From contig NZ_NHRY01000114.1 of NCBI RefSeq assembly GCF_002937115.1, positions 23,238 to 87,237 of the forward strand: DNA of 64,000 bases. Direction: 5' to 3'. Below are positions 36,264 through 44,995 of this stretch, piece by piece. The translations under genes and the position numbers were made by a program. How positions within the stretch are numbered: the first letter of the stretch is position 1; the number at the start of each line of letters is the position of its first letter. The notes under the pieces are model-generated. The model had not been told where the DNA came from. It saw only the letters and a program-made list of their open reading frames with translations, and did no database searches. This DNA comes from Rhodopila globiformis. GTDB taxonomy: Bacteria > Pseudomonadota > Alphaproteobacteria > Acetobacterales > Acetobacteraceae.

Positions 36264-36826
36264 AGCAGCCTGGCCACCACGTGTGGCCCCATCAAGGTGA
36301 CGCCCGTCGCGAGATTCACCAGGATCACCAGCGTGACCGCCCGCAGGGCCGACAACCCCAGCGCGTTCCGGGCCAGGAACCAGTGCAGCCAGAGCCCGTA
36401 GCCCGCCAGGATGCCGGCCAGCATGAGGCTTGCCGTCGCCTCGTCCATGCCGGCGGCAACGGCCAGGCTCAGCGGCAGCATGGCCACGCCGGCCACCACC
36501 GGCAGGATCCATTCGCACCAGTTGAACGCCGTGGCGAAACGCAGCCAGTTATTCTGGCGCTTCCACAGGCGCGCCAGCTCGAACGACAGGACAGCCGGCA
36601 TCAGCACGGCGCACAGTGCAACCGCCAGGCTGGTCAGGGCGACGATCGGCCCGTCTGAGGACAACGTCAGCAGGGCCCCGGCGAGCGGGAATGCCAACAG
36701 CGGCGCGAGGCTGGACAGGAACGCCTGCGGACTGGCACCGAAGCAGGCGATGCCGTCGGCGCGGCCGCGGGCGATCCGCAGGATGCCGGCCAGGATGCTC
36801 GGCCGGGGCGCGGCGCGCTGGTTCAT
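36260..36826 (-). CDS. membrane protein of unknown function, paralogue B
   Basis: 188 residues; [10 protein letters not shown] near the start, then hydrophobic segments including [31 protein letters not shown] and [16 protein letters not shown]. The FNWCEWI segment resembles WNWCNVI in paralogue A. It overlaps dapE by 4 bp. The dapE linkage may be incidental. Function unknown. Confidence 0.7.
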   Translation of the reverse strand: MNQRAAPRPSILAGILRIARGRADGIACFGASPQAFLSSLAPLLAFPLAGALLTLSSDGPIVALTSLAVALCAVLMPAVLSFELARLWKRQNNWLRFATAFNWCEWILPVVAGVAMLPLSLAVAAGMDEATASLMLAGILAGYGLWLHWFLARNALGLSALRAVTLVILVNLATGVTLMGPHVVARLL

Positions 36827-37950
36827 GCCAGGAACGCCGCGATGATGTCGCGATAGATGCGCGCGAGGTCGCGCAACTCGGCGACCGGCACACGCTCGTC
36901 GGCCTGGTGCATCGTCGCGCCGACCAGGCCGAACTCCGCGACGGGGCAGTAGTTGGCGATGAACCGGGCATCGGAGGTGCCGCCGCCGGTGTCCAGCTTC
37001 GGGTCGATCCCGGTAGCGCCCTGGATCGCCCTGCGCAGGATCTCGACCTGCGGACCGGGCTTCGTGACGAAGGACTCGCCGCTGATTGAGACATCCAGGT
37101 CGAACCGCTCGGCATAGCGCGCCAGCGTCGCCCGCACCCAGGCGGTGAGCGAGGCGCCGCTGTGCGCGTCGTTGAAGCGGATGTTCAGCGCCGCCCGCGC
37201 CGCCGCCGGGATCACGTTGGTCGCGGCGTTGCCGACGTCGATGCTGGTGACCTGCAGGGTCGAGGGCTCGAACCAGTCGGTGCCGGCATCCACCGGCGCG
37301 GCGGTCAAAGCGGCCAGGGCGCTGACCAGCCGGTGCACCGGGTTGTCGGCCCGGTGCGGATAGGCGACGTGGCCCTGCGTGCCGTGCACGGTGACCGTCA
37401 TGTTGACGCTGCCGCGGCGGCCGATCTTGACCATGTCGCCCAGCCTGACCGGACAGGTCGGCTCGCCGACGAGGCAGAAGTCAGGGACCTGGCTGTGCGC
37501 CTGCATCCATTCCAGCACCTTGACGGTGCCGTCCACCGCGGGCCCTTCCTCGTCGCCGGTGATCAGGAAGCTGATCGAGCCCCTGGGTTGCCCCTGCGTC
37601 CCATGCTGCGCCACGGCGGCGACGAAAGCGGCGATCGCGCCCTTCATGTCGCAGGCGCCGCGGCCATACAGCACGCCATCGCGCACCTCGCCGCCGAACG
37701 GGTCGCTGTGCCAGTTCGCCGCCCCCACCGGCACCACGTCGGTATGGCCAGCGAAGCAGACATGCGGCCCGTCGGTGCCCATGCGCGCGAACAGGTTCTC
37801 GATCTCCCCGAACCGCAGCCGGTGGATGGTGAAGCCGAGCCGTTCCAGCATGCCCGCCAGGGCATCCTGCGCGCCGGCATCCGCAGGGGTGACCGAGGCG
37901 CAGCGGATCAGCGCCTGCGCCAGCGGCAAGGGGTCGCTCAGGTCGGTCAA
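36823..37950 (-). CDS. dapE: succinyl-diaminopimelate desuccinylase
   Basis: 375 residues. Di-zinc motifs: [11 protein letters not shown] (H69, D71), GRGACDMKG (D101) and GDEEGPA (E134, E135). It hydrolyses N-succinyl-diaminopimelate in lysine/peptidoglycan synthesis. It follows dapD (4-bp overlap), matching the pathway. Confidence 0.95.
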   Translation of the reverse strand: MTDLSDPLPLAQALIRCASVTPADAGAQDALAGMLERLGFTIHRLRFGEIENLFARMGTDGPHVCFAGHTDVVPVGAANWHSDPFGGEVRDGVLYGRGACDMKGAIAAFVAAVAQHGTQGQPRGSISFLITGDEEGPAVDGTVKVLEWMQAHSQVPDFCLVGEPTCPVRLGDMVKIGRRGSVNMTVTVHGTQGHVAYPHRADNPVHRLVSALAALTAAPVDAGTDWFEPSTLQVTSIDVGNAATNVIPAAARAALNIRFNDAHSGASLTAWVRATLARYAERFDLDVSISGESFVTKPGPQVEILRRAIQGATGIDPKLDTGGGTSDARFIANYCPVAEFGLVGATMHQADERVPVAELRDLARIYRDIIAAFLA

Positions 37951-38786
37951 TCGCGCAGCAGTTCGTTGATGGAGGTCTTCGACCGGGTCTGCGCATCCAC
38001 CGTCTTGACGATCACCGCGCAGTAGAGCGACGGCCCCGGCGACCCGTCCGGCAACGGCTTGCCCGGCAGCGAGCCGGGGACGATCACCGAATAAGCCGGC
38101 ACCCGGCCCATGTGCACCTGCCCCGTCGCACGGTTGATGATCTTGGTCGAGGCGCCGATGAACACGCCCATCGACAGCACACTGCCCTGCTCGACGATCA
38201 CGCCCTCCGCGACCTCGGACCGGGCACCGACGAAGCAGTCATCCTCGATGATCACCGGGTTGGCCTGCAGCGGCTCCAGCACGCCGCCGATGCCGACTCC
38301 GCCCGACAGGTGGCAGTTGGCGCCGATTTGCGCGCAGGAGCCGACAGTGGCCCAGGTGTCGACCATGGTGTTGCGGCCGACCCGGGCGCCGACGTTGACG
38401 AAGCTGGGCATCAGCACGGCGCCCGGCGCGATGTAGGCCGAACGGCGGACCACGGCGCCCGGAACGGCGCGGAAGCCGGCCTCCTTGAACCGGTTCTCGT
38501 CCCAGCCGGCAAACTTCACCGGCACCTTGTCCCACACCGGCGCGCCGCCGGGGCCTTGCATGGCTGTCGAGTCGTTCAGGCGGAACGACAGCAGCACCGC
38601 CTTCTTCAGCCACTGGTTGACCTGCCAGTCGCGGCCCACCTTCTCGGCAACCCGGACGTCGCCGCGGTCGAGCGCCTCCAGCGCGGCCTCGACCGCTTCG
38701 CGGGCGGCGCCTTTCGTCGATGACGACAGCGTCTCCCGCTGTTCCCAAAGATCCTCAATCGGCTGTTGCAGGCTATGCTGAGTCAT
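37947..38786 (-). CDS. dapD: tetrahydrodipicolinate N-succinyltransferase
   Basis: 279 residues: N-terminal helical region, then left-handed beta-helix with hexapeptide repeats ([60 protein letters not shown]). It makes N-succinyl-2-amino-6-ketopimelate from tetrahydrodipicolinate and succinyl-CoA, the step before DapE in the succinyl branch (an aminotransferase lies between them). First gene of this minus-strand block. Confidence 0.95.
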   Translation of the reverse strand: MTQHSLQQPIEDLWEQRETLSSSTKGAAREAVEAALEALDRGDVRVAEKVGRDWQVNQWLKKAVLLSFRLNDSTAMQGPGGAPVWDKVPVKFAGWDENRFKEAGFRAVPGAVVRRSAYIAPGAVLMPSFVNVGARVGRNTMVDTWATVGSCAQIGANCHLSGGVGIGGVLEPLQANPVIIEDDCFVGARSEVAEGVIVEQGSVLSMGVFIGASTKIINRATGQVHMGRVPAYSVIVPGSLPGKPLPDGSPGPSLYCAVIVKTVDAQTRSKTSINELLRD

Positions 38787-38864
38787 CCGCGACCGTTTCC
38801 TGGTTGAAGCGGCCGGACGATGCGCAGCGTCCCCTCTCCTGTCAACGCGCCATTGCGGTCACCG

Positions 38865-39113
38865 TCAGCGGTAATACCCGTAGGCCGGCGCGCCGTAGTA
38901 GCCATAGGCTGGCGGCGGGCCGTAGTAGCCGTAGTAGGGATGGTGTTCCCGCCACTCATGCTCACGCCATTCGTGTTCCCGCCATTGGTGTTCCCGCCAC
39001 TCATGGCCCTGCCATTCGCGACGGCCCCAGTCATCGTAGGCGAAAGCCGGCGCGGCGGCGCCCAGGGCGAACACGGCGGCCAGCGTAGCCAAGGTCAAAG
39101 TGCGAAAGCGCAT
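38865..39113 (-). CDS. small secreted His/Trp/Tyr-rich repeat protein
   Basis: 82 residues with a clear signal peptide (LATLAAVFALGAAAPAFA). The mature part is five degenerate copies of E-W-x-x-H (QGHEWREHQWREHEWREHEW in part) followed by GYYG repeats. Tandem 15-bp DNA repeats underlie the peptide repeat. The His/Glu repeats suggest metal binding or a periplasmic/outer-surface role; no function is assigned. Confidence 0.6.
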   Translation of the reverse strand: MRFRTLTLATLAAVFALGAAAPAFAYDDWGRREWQGHEWREHQWREHEWREHEWREHHPYYGYYGPPPAYGYYGAPAYGYYR

Positions 39114-39239
39114 GATTGCCTCCTTCCCTGGATGGCACCTTGGCCGACAGAGATGGCGGCTATTGGGCAGGTTTAAGGCTTTTTCTTCACGACCCGCGCG
39201 CGACCGTGTAACATCGCGCCATGACTCCAGGAGCGTTAG

Positions 39240-39569
39240 ATGTCACTTGGCCGTGAGTTGAAACGACGCGCCCGGCTGATGCTGGCGCCGTCGATATTTC
39301 TGGCGATCACCCTGTATTTCGGCTGGAACGCAACCCAGGGCGACCGCGGCCTCGTGGCCCGCCGCCAGCAGGAGGAACTGCTGCGCCAGGTCATTGTCGA
39401 CCGGGATGCCGCCAAGGCCGAGCGCGACGCCTGGGAGATACGGGTGTCCGGCCTGCGGGCGAGCCACCTGGACCCCGATACGCTGGATGAGCGCGCCCGC
39501 GCGATGGACAATCTGGCTGACCCCACCGAGGTGATCATCAAGCTCAGCCCGCAGGACAAGATGTTCTGA
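39240..39569 (+). CDS. septum formation initiator protein, FtsB/DivIC-like
   Basis: 109 residues: short N-terminus, a transmembrane helix (MLAPSIFLAITLYFGWNA), then a coiled coil (VARRQQEELLRQVIVDRDAA) and LDPDTLDERARAMDNLADPT. This is the DivIC/FtsB bitopic architecture that links FtsL to FtsQ at midcell. Short and lightly conserved, so the assignment rests on architecture. Confidence 0.78.
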   Translation: MSLGRELKRRARLMLAPSIFLAITLYFGWNATQGDRGLVARRQQEELLRQVIVDRDAAKAERDAWEIRVSGLRASHLDPDTLDERARAMDNLADPTEVIIKLSPQDKMF

Positions 39570-39641
39570 CCGCGGGTTGCGGCGTGATGGAGTAAACGCC
39601 ATCGGCGCTGGCATAAGATAGAGGTCAGGATGGTGCCTCCC

Positions 39642-39776
39642 CGTCATGGTCGGGCGTGTCGGGATAACCGAAGTGGCGGCGCCAGGTCGTCTCCCTATCG
39701 TCATCGTTGGGCGTGTCCCGGCCATCTGCGTTTCAACGGTGCAGGGTGGATGGCCGGGACACGCCCGGCCATGACG
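39642..39776 (+). repeat. one half and one complete palindromic element
   Basis: A half-copy begins CGTCATGGTCGGGCGTGTC (39642-39660). The full copy (39699-39776) has right arm 39750-39772 identical to the 23-bp arm at 31156-31178, and a left arm (39703-39725) with a few mismatches. Intergenic. Confidence 0.68.
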
Positions 39777-39784
39777 AGAGGCCG

Positions 39785-40651
39785 TTAACGGTTCATCATC
39801 ACCGGCAGCTTGGCATGCTCCAGCACATGGCGGGTAACCCCGCCCAGGATCAGCTGCCGCAGCCGCGAGTGCGAATAGGCCCCCATCGACATCAGGTCGC
39901 AGCCAAAATCCGTCGCCGCGGCCAGCAGCCCGGCACCGACCGAGCCGCCGATGGAGCGGAACGAAATCGGGTGCGCATGCACGCCATGCAGCGCCAGGTA
40001 GGACATCAGCTCCGGCGCTCCCGGGCCGCGCCGCTGGTAGCCCTCGGCCGACAAGATCGCCACCGCCTCGGCCCGCTGCATCCAGGGCAGCGCCGCCTGC
40101 ACCGAGGACGCCGACTCGGCGGTGCCGTTCCAGGCGATGCCGACGCGGGTGCCGATGCGTGGCTGCTCGATCTGCGGCGAGATCAGCACCGGGCGGCCGG
40201 AATCGAACAGCACGGCGTGCAGGGCATCGGACGAGGACGCCTCATCGCCGCTGTCGGGATGCGGCACGACCGTCAGGTCCGCCAGCCGCGCCTGCTGCGC
40301 CACGATGTCTTCCTCCCGCCCGGTCACGGCGGCGAAGCTGGCCGAGGCGTAGTCGGCGCCGGGATGCGCTTCCTGCACCACGACGTTGTGCTTGGCGACG
40401 AAACGCTCGAACATCGCGCGGACGGCATGGGCCCGCTCGTTGCTCTCCTTTTCCGTAGCCGACATCATTTCCTCGATCATCGCACCGGACAGGCCCTCGC
40501 CGGCGAGCGGCGCGACGTCGCGGCTGTCGACGCGAACGTGCAAAGCCGTCACGTGAGCGTTCCAGGCGCGTGCGATCGTCAGGGCGGTCGCCAGTGCGGC
40601 CTCGCCAGCCGCGGTCCCCGTCAGGGGAAGCAGAAGCTTGCGTATTGCCAT
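39785..40651 (-). CDS. universal stress protein, two-domain
   Basis: 288 residues made of two tandem UspA-like domains. The first starts IRKLLLPLTGTAAGEAALAT and the second contains RVGIAWNGTAESASSVQAAL. The second domain ends with SMGAYSHSRLRQLILGG, which matches the Gly-rich nucleotide loop. Typically a stress-induced, cytoplasmic ATP-binding protein. Start ATG 40651. Stand-alone. Confidence 0.85.
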   Translation of the reverse strand: MAIRKLLLPLTGTAAGEAALATALTIARAWNAHVTALHVRVDSRDVAPLAGEGLSGAMIEEMMSATEKESNERAHAVRAMFERFVAKHNVVVQEAHPGADYASASFAAVTGREEDIVAQQARLADLTVVPHPDSGDEASSSDALHAVLFDSGRPVLISPQIEQPRIGTRVGIAWNGTAESASSVQAALPWMQRAEAVAILSAEGYQRRGPGAPELMSYLALHGVHAHPISFRSIGGSVGAGLLAAATDFGCDLMSMGAYSHSRLRQLILGGVTRHVLEHAKLPVMMNR

Positions 40652-40745
40652 GGTCAGCTCCATCAAAGCGGTTTGCGCTTAGAGCAATGCAGGTTTGCGT
40701 TTTGTCTGCAAGAGGTATCGCCGGTGTGGTCTTGGCCGTGTGGCG

Positions 40746-41345
40746 TCAGGGAAACAGCTTCGATTGTTCCCAGGTTCCGTCGGCGGCGCGGCGATAGACC
40801 GTCCGGTCGTGCAGACGATACGGCATGTCCTGCCAGAACTCGAATAACACCGGGATGACCCGGTAGCCGGACCAGTACCCTGGCCGGGGGATGTCCTCAT
40901 CCGGGTAGCGCTGTTCGGCCTCGACCAGGCGTTCTTCCAGCACCGACCGCGCCGGCAGCGGGCGTGATTGTTGCGACGCCCAGGCGCCGAGGCGGGAGAT
41001 ACGGGGCCGACTCGCGTAGTAGGCATCGGCCTCGGCATCGGTGACGTGCTCGACCGTGCCCTCAATGCGGATCTGCCGGCCGAGCGACTTCCAGTAGAAC
41101 AGCAGGAAGACATTGGCGTTGGCGGCGAGTTCGTCGGCCTTGCGGCTCTCCTTGTTGGTATAGAAGACGAAGCCGCGGTCATCGACGCCCTTCAGCAGGA
41201 TCGCGCGGGCCGACGGCCGCCCGTCTGGCGTCGCGGTGGCGACGATCATGGCGTTCGGGTCCTTCGGCTCGGCCTTCTCCGCCTCCGCCATCCAGGCCTG
41301 GAACTGATCGAAGGGGAGGGCTGCGAGAGTCGGTCCTGCCGGCAT
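40746..41345 (-). CDS. pdxH: pyridoxamine 5'-phosphate oxidase
   Basis: 199 residues from ATG 41345 (a TTG at 41354 is an alternative). The FMN-binding and substrate region includes PSARAILLKGVDDRGFVFYT and ISRLGAWASQQSRPLPAR, and the C-terminus reads VYRRAADGTWEQSKLFP, close to the PdxH signature. It makes pyridoxal 5'-phosphate. Length normal. Confidence 0.93.
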   Translation of the reverse strand: MPAGPTLAALPFDQFQAWMAEAEKAEPKDPNAMIVATATPDGRPSARAILLKGVDDRGFVFYTNKESRKADELAANANVFLLFYWKSLGRQIRIEGTVEHVTDAEADAYYASRPRISRLGAWASQQSRPLPARSVLEERLVEAEQRYPDEDIPRPGYWSGYRVIPVLFEFWQDMPYRLHDRTVYRRAADGTWEQSKLFP

Positions 41346-41445
41346 GGGAGGCAATCCTTCAGGTCAAAGCGTTCACCGGGGTGATAACAGCAGGTTGCGG
41401 CGGTAGGGCAAGCGGATATCGGGGGTCAGGCTGTCGTGTGCCGCG

Positions 41446-41493
41446 TCCCCCTTGCAACTTGCCCCCCTTGCAACTTGCCCCCCTTGCAACTTG
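41446..41493. repeat. 16-bp tandem repeat, three copies
   Basis: Units of the form CCCCCCTTGCAACTTG recur with a 16-bp period, about 50 bp upstream of the acyl-CoA dehydrogenase start. It could be a repeated operator or a replication-slippage remnant. Confidence 0.75.
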
Positions 41494-41545
41494 CCGGCCC
41501 TCGGGTGATCACCACAGTCAGAAAACGCCGAACCGGGAGAACGCC

Positions 41546-42712
41546 ATGCAAGACACGCTGCGCCCTGACCCGCATGCCGAGATCAAGGAGGAGGTGCGCA
41601 AGCTGTGCGCCAAATTCCCCGGCGAGTACTGGCGGCGGCTGGACCAGGAGCGCGGCTACCCGACCGAGTTCGTGCAGGCGCTGACCGAGGCCGGCTACCT
41701 CGCCGCGCTGATCCCCGAGGAATACGGCGGCGCCGGCCTGAAGCTGTCCGCCGCGGCGGCGATCCTGGAGACGGTGCAGGCCGAGGGCTGCAACGGCGCC
41801 GCCTGCCATGCGCAGATGTACATCATGGGCACGATCCTGCGGCACGGCTCGGCGCAGCAGAAGAAGACCTACCTGCCGAAAATCGCCACCGGCGAGCTGC
41901 GGTTGCAGGCGTTCGGCGTGACCGAGCCGACCAGCGGGACGGATACGACGTCGCTGCGCACCTTCGCGCGGAAGGAGGGGGACCACTACATTGTCAACGG
42001 CCAGAAGGTGTGGACCAGCCGGGCCGAGCACTCCGACCTGATGCTGCTGCTCGCGCGCACCACGCCGCGTGAGCAGGCGAAGACGCGGACCGAGGGGCTG
42101 TCCACGTTCATCGTCGACATGCGGCAGGTGCTGGGCAAGGGCCTGACGATCCGGCCGATCCGCACGATGATGAACCACAACTCGACCGAGGTGTTCTTCG
42201 ACAACATGCAGATCCCCGCCGACTCGCTGGTCGGCGTCGAGGGCCGTGGCTTCCGCTACATCCTGGACGGCATGAACGCCGAGCGGCTGCTGATCGCGGC
42301 CGAGTGCATCGGCGACGCCAAGTGGTTCCTGCGCAAGGCCAGCGACTACGCGCGTGACCGCCACGTCTTCGGCCGGCCCATCGGCCAGAACCAGGGGATT
42401 CAGTTCCCGCTTGCCCGCGCCTATGCGCAGATGCGGGCGGCGGAGCTGATGGTGCAGGCCGGGTGCGAGAAGTTCGAGGCGGGCGAAACCCCCGGTGAGG
42501 AAGCCAACATGGCGAAGATGCTGGCGGCCGAGGCATCCTGGGCGGCGGGCGAGGCCTGCATCCAGACGCATGGCGGGTTCGGGTTCGCCGAGGAGTACGA
42601 CATTGAGCGGAAGTTCCGCGAGACTCGGCTGTACCAGGTGGCGCCGATCAGCACGAACCTGATCCTGTCGTATATCGCCGAGCACGTGCTGGGGCTGCCG
42701 CGGAGCTACTGA
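41546..42712 (+). CDS. acyl-CoA dehydrogenase
   Basis: 388 residues from ATG 41546. FAD-domain motifs include ALIPEEYGGAG, FGVTEPTSGTD and the catalytic-base-region IQTHGGFGFAEEYDIERKFR. It introduces a trans-2 double bond into acyl-CoA esters. The open frame starts earlier (41381), but those residues are a translated tandem repeat and do not look real. Substrate chain length not decidable. Confidence 0.93.
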   Translation: MQDTLRPDPHAEIKEEVRKLCAKFPGEYWRRLDQERGYPTEFVQALTEAGYLAALIPEEYGGAGLKLSAAAAILETVQAEGCNGAACHAQMYIMGTILRHGSAQQKKTYLPKIATGELRLQAFGVTEPTSGTDTTSLRTFARKEGDHYIVNGQKVWTSRAEHSDLMLLLARTTPREQAKTRTEGLSTFIVDMRQVLGKGLTIRPIRTMMNHNSTEVFFDNMQIPADSLVGVEGRGFRYILDGMNAERLLIAAECIGDAKWFLRKASDYARDRHVFGRPIGQNQGIQFPLARAYAQMRAAELMVQAGCEKFEAGETPGEEANMAKMLAAEASWAAGEACIQTHGGFGFAEEYDIERKFRETRLYQVAPISTNLILSYIAEHVLGLPRSY

Positions 42713-42746
42713 GGCGGGCAGTGACGATGGGTTCGTTCCAGGCCGT

Positions 42747-43043
42747 CTATACCCGGTTGGGAATATCGGCGGCATCGTAGAAAACGCCGACAATCACCGG
42801 CGTATCCGTCGTGCTGTAGGCAATCCAGTAGCGCCCGGACTTGATCCAGGCGCGTCCCCGGGATGCAAGCGCAGGATAGGGACGCGGCGCGGCCAGCCCG
42901 GCGGCCGGGTTGGCGACAATTCTTTTCCAGGCCGCTTCGAGCGCATCGCTCAAGCCGCGGATCGCAGCGGGACGGTCACGCTCTTCGTAATACTGGCGGA
43001 GGTCACTGACCTGTTGCCGGGCCTCTGGCGTAAAGGCAATCAG
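42747..43043 (-). CDS. ParE/RelE-type toxin
   Basis: 98 residues if read from CTG 43043: IAFTPEARQQVSDLRQYYEE then IVANPAAGLAAPRPYPALAS and WIKSGRYWIAYSTTDTPVIV. It is a ParE-like fold (two helices, then the beta sheet that binds gyrase or the ribosome). No ATG, GTG or TTG starts it; CTG 43043 overlaps the antitoxin stop as CTGA, implying coupled translation from a near-cognate start. An internal ATG (68-residue form) would remove the N-terminal helices. Confidence 0.68.
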   Translation of the reverse strand: MIAFTPEARQQVSDLRQYYEERDRPAAIRGLSDALEAAWKRIVANPAAGLAAPRPYPALASRGRAWIKSGRYWIAYSTTDTPVIVGVFYDAADIPNRV

Positions 43044-43231
43044 CGAGGCGGCGGTCCTGCGCGGCGGCGACTGTCGGAGCGTTTGGCCTCGAGCCGGGCA
43101 AGGCTCTCACGCAGTTCGTGCATGACATCCTCACCGGACACGATCTGGCCGGCTGCGAGCTGAGCTTCGCTCCGCGCGAGCGCCTCCAGCCATCCAGGCG
43201 GGGCAATTGTACGGTCCGGTACATCATTCAT
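43040..43231 (-). CDS. ParD-type antitoxin of the ParE-like toxin
   Basis: 63 residues from ATG 43231 (or 69 from ATG 43249): RTIAPPGWLEALARSEAQLA and VMHELRESLARLEAKR, typical of the antitoxin partner whose stop overlaps the toxin start. It should neutralise the ParE-like toxin and autoregulate. The DNA-binding N-terminus is short. Confidence 0.6.
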   Translation of the reverse strand: MNDVPDRTIAPPGWLEALARSEAQLAAGQIVSGEDVMHELRESLARLEAKRSDSRRRAGPPPR

Positions 43232-43356
43232 CCTGAAATGATAGACCATGGTGACCTGACCATCCAGCCCGATGCTTGCTGCATCCCATTAAACGAACGC
43301 GCACGCCGGCCGTTATCGTCTTTGGGAGTCGATATGGTCACAGGGCAGGCATGACG

Positions 43357-43608
43357 TCAGGTATAGACGCCGTACTTCAGCCGCCCAAGAAAGTCCCCGA
43401 CGATTTCGATGCCTCTTGATGTTGCCAGGAGGTCGATCGGGCGCTGCTGGTTGAGGCCTGTCGCCGGTCGCAGCAGCCATTGCTCCGCTTCCTGCCGTGA
43501 TCCCAGAACCGCGCTTGCCATGGCCAGAATCTTGCTGACATCGCGCCGCCTCGAACTGATCGGCCTGGTCACGGCCTTCTTGCGGGCCCGGATCGTGCGC
43601 AGGCTCAC
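43357..43608 (-). CDS. orphan MbcA/ParS/Xre-type antitoxin (DUF2384)
   Basis: 83 residues: ILAMASAVLGSRQEAEQWLL, then RPIDLLATSRGIEIVGDFLG and LKYGVY, the DUF2384 toxin-binding domain of Res-Xre and MbcAT systems. The DNA-binding N-terminus is short (about 20 basic residues). No RES toxin gene follows on the minus strand; the next genes are the ParE/ParD pair. It starts with GTG. It may be an antitoxin relic whose toxin was lost. Confidence 0.66.
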   Translation of the reverse strand: MSLRTIRARKKAVTRPISSRRRDVSKILAMASAVLGSRQEAEQWLLRPATGLNQQRPIDLLATSRGIEIVGDFLGRLKYGVYT

Positions 43609-43681
43609 GGCAACACCCTTATCAAACTCTTATCGAGCACAGTTACGCCCCGTCACCTGACGCTGGCTACAATACCGCCTT

Positions 43682-44230
43682 TCAAGACAAGCGGAAGATC
43701 AGCATCCTGGCGGCACCATGCCGCCGTTCTGCCAGCAGCGGCGCATCCGGAACCCACGTCTCATCACGACCGGTCTCCGCCACGACCAGCGCCTCTGGCG
43801 CGATACGCCCCACATCCCGCAGCCGGGCGATGGCGCGCGGCACGAGGTCCTGCCCGTACGGCGGGTCCAGGAAAACAAGCGACGCCGGACGTCCCTGCCC
43901 CACCCGGAACACATCCCCCGCCACGATCTCGACGCGCGCCTCAGCCCGGCAGGCCGCCACGTTCGCGCGCAACACCTTCAGCGCCGCCGGATCGCTCTCT
44001 ATAAAGCTTGCGAACGCCGCGCCGCGCGACAGCGCCTCCAGCCCCATCGCGCCGGTTCCGGCGAAGACATCCAGCACCGAAGCGCCTTCGACCACATCCC
44101 GCCCGCCCCACGGCGCATGCAGCAGCATATCGAACACCGCCTGCCGCACCCGGTCCGCCGTCGGCCGGGTCCCCAGCCCCGGCGGCGCGGCCAGGCCGCG
44201 GCCGCGCCAGGCGCCGCCGACGATGCGCAT
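43682..44230 (-). CDS. rsmD: 16S rRNA (guanine966-N2)-methyltransferase
   Basis: 182 residues. SAM-binding motif VFAGTGAMGLEALSRG and catalytic FLDPPYG, preceded by GTRPTADRVRQAVFD, the RsmD signature. It methylates G966 in the ribosomal P site. It abuts the pseudouridine synthase gene with no gap, forming an rRNA-modification pair. Confidence 0.92.
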   Translation of the reverse strand: MRIVGGAWRGRGLAAPPGLGTRPTADRVRQAVFDMLLHAPWGGRDVVEGASVLDVFAGTGAMGLEALSRGAAFASFIESDPAALKVLRANVAACRAEARVEIVAGDVFRVGQGRPASLVFLDPPYGQDLVPRAIARLRDVGRIAPEALVVAETGRDETWVPDAPLLAERRHGAARMLIFRLS

Positions 44231-44995
44231 CTAGCGCCGTCGCGGCGCCGGCGGGGGAGCGGCCGCCGCGGGCAACTGCTCCCGCAGCACCCGCGGCGGG
44301 ATTTCCTCGATGCCGCCGCGCTCCAGCATCCCAAGCTGGAACGGCCCATAGGCCACCCGGATCAGCCGCGACACCGCCAGGCCCAGATGCGCCATCACCC
44401 GCCGCACCTCGCGGTTGCGGCCCTCGCGCAGGCTGACCGTCAGCCAGGTGTTGTCCCCCTTCTGCGCATCCACGTCCGCCTCGATCGGCCCGTAGCGGAC
44501 GCCCTCGATGGTGATGCCCCTGGCCAGCGATTTCAGCGCCCCTTCATTGGGTGTGCCGAACACCCGCACGCGATAGCGCCGCAGCCAGCCGGTCGAGGGC
44601 AGTTCCAGTTGCCGCGCCAGGGCGCCGTCGTTGGTCAGCAGCAGCAGCCCCTCGCTGTTCAGGTCCAACCGCCCGACGCTGATCACGCGCGGCAACTGCT
44701 GCCGCAGCTTCTCGAACACCGTCGGCCGACCTTCCGGGTCCTTGTGGGTGGTGACCAGGCCGGGGGGCTTGTGGTAGCGCCACATTCGGGTGCGGTCCGG
44801 CGGCTCCACCACCTTGCCGGCGACCTGCACGACGTCGCCGGCCGAGACGAAGGTCGCCGGGTGGGTGACGACCTTGCCGTTCAGCCGGACCGTCCCTTCG
44901 GCCAGCATCTGCTCCACGTCGCGCCGGCTGGCGATCCCGGCGCGGGACAGCCACTTGGCGATGCGGTCGCCGCGCGGTTCCTCGGTTGTGGTCAT
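44231..44995 (-). CDS. 23S rRNA pseudouridine synthase, RluB type
   Basis: 254 residues: S4 domain (IAKWLSRAGIASRRDVEQML) then the RsuA/RluB catalytic domain with VGRLDLNSEGLLLLTNDGAL (catalytic Asp in GRLD). It modifies 23S rRNA uridines near position 2605. It overlaps purD by an ATGA and has no gap to rsmD. RluB is favoured over RluE/RsuA by the long C-terminus, but the exact member is not certain. Confidence 0.85.
   Translation of the reverse strand: MTTTEEPRGDRIAKWLSRAGIASRRDVEQMLAEGTVRLNGKVVTHPATFVSAGDVVQVAGKVVEPPDRTRMWRYHKPPGLVTTHKDPEGRPTVFEKLRQQLPRVISVGRLDLNSEGLLLLTNDGALARQLELPSTGWLRRYRVRVFGTPNEGALKSLARGITIEGVRYGPIEADVDAQKGDNTWLTVSLREGRNREVRRVMAHLGLAVSRLIRVAYGPFQLGMLERGGIEEIPPRVLREQLPAAAAPPPAPRRR

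Noticed and set aside
41381..41545. N-terminal extension of the acyl-CoA dehydrogenase
   Set aside because: It translates the 16-bp repeat and is unlike the family. ATG 41546 gives a normal protein.
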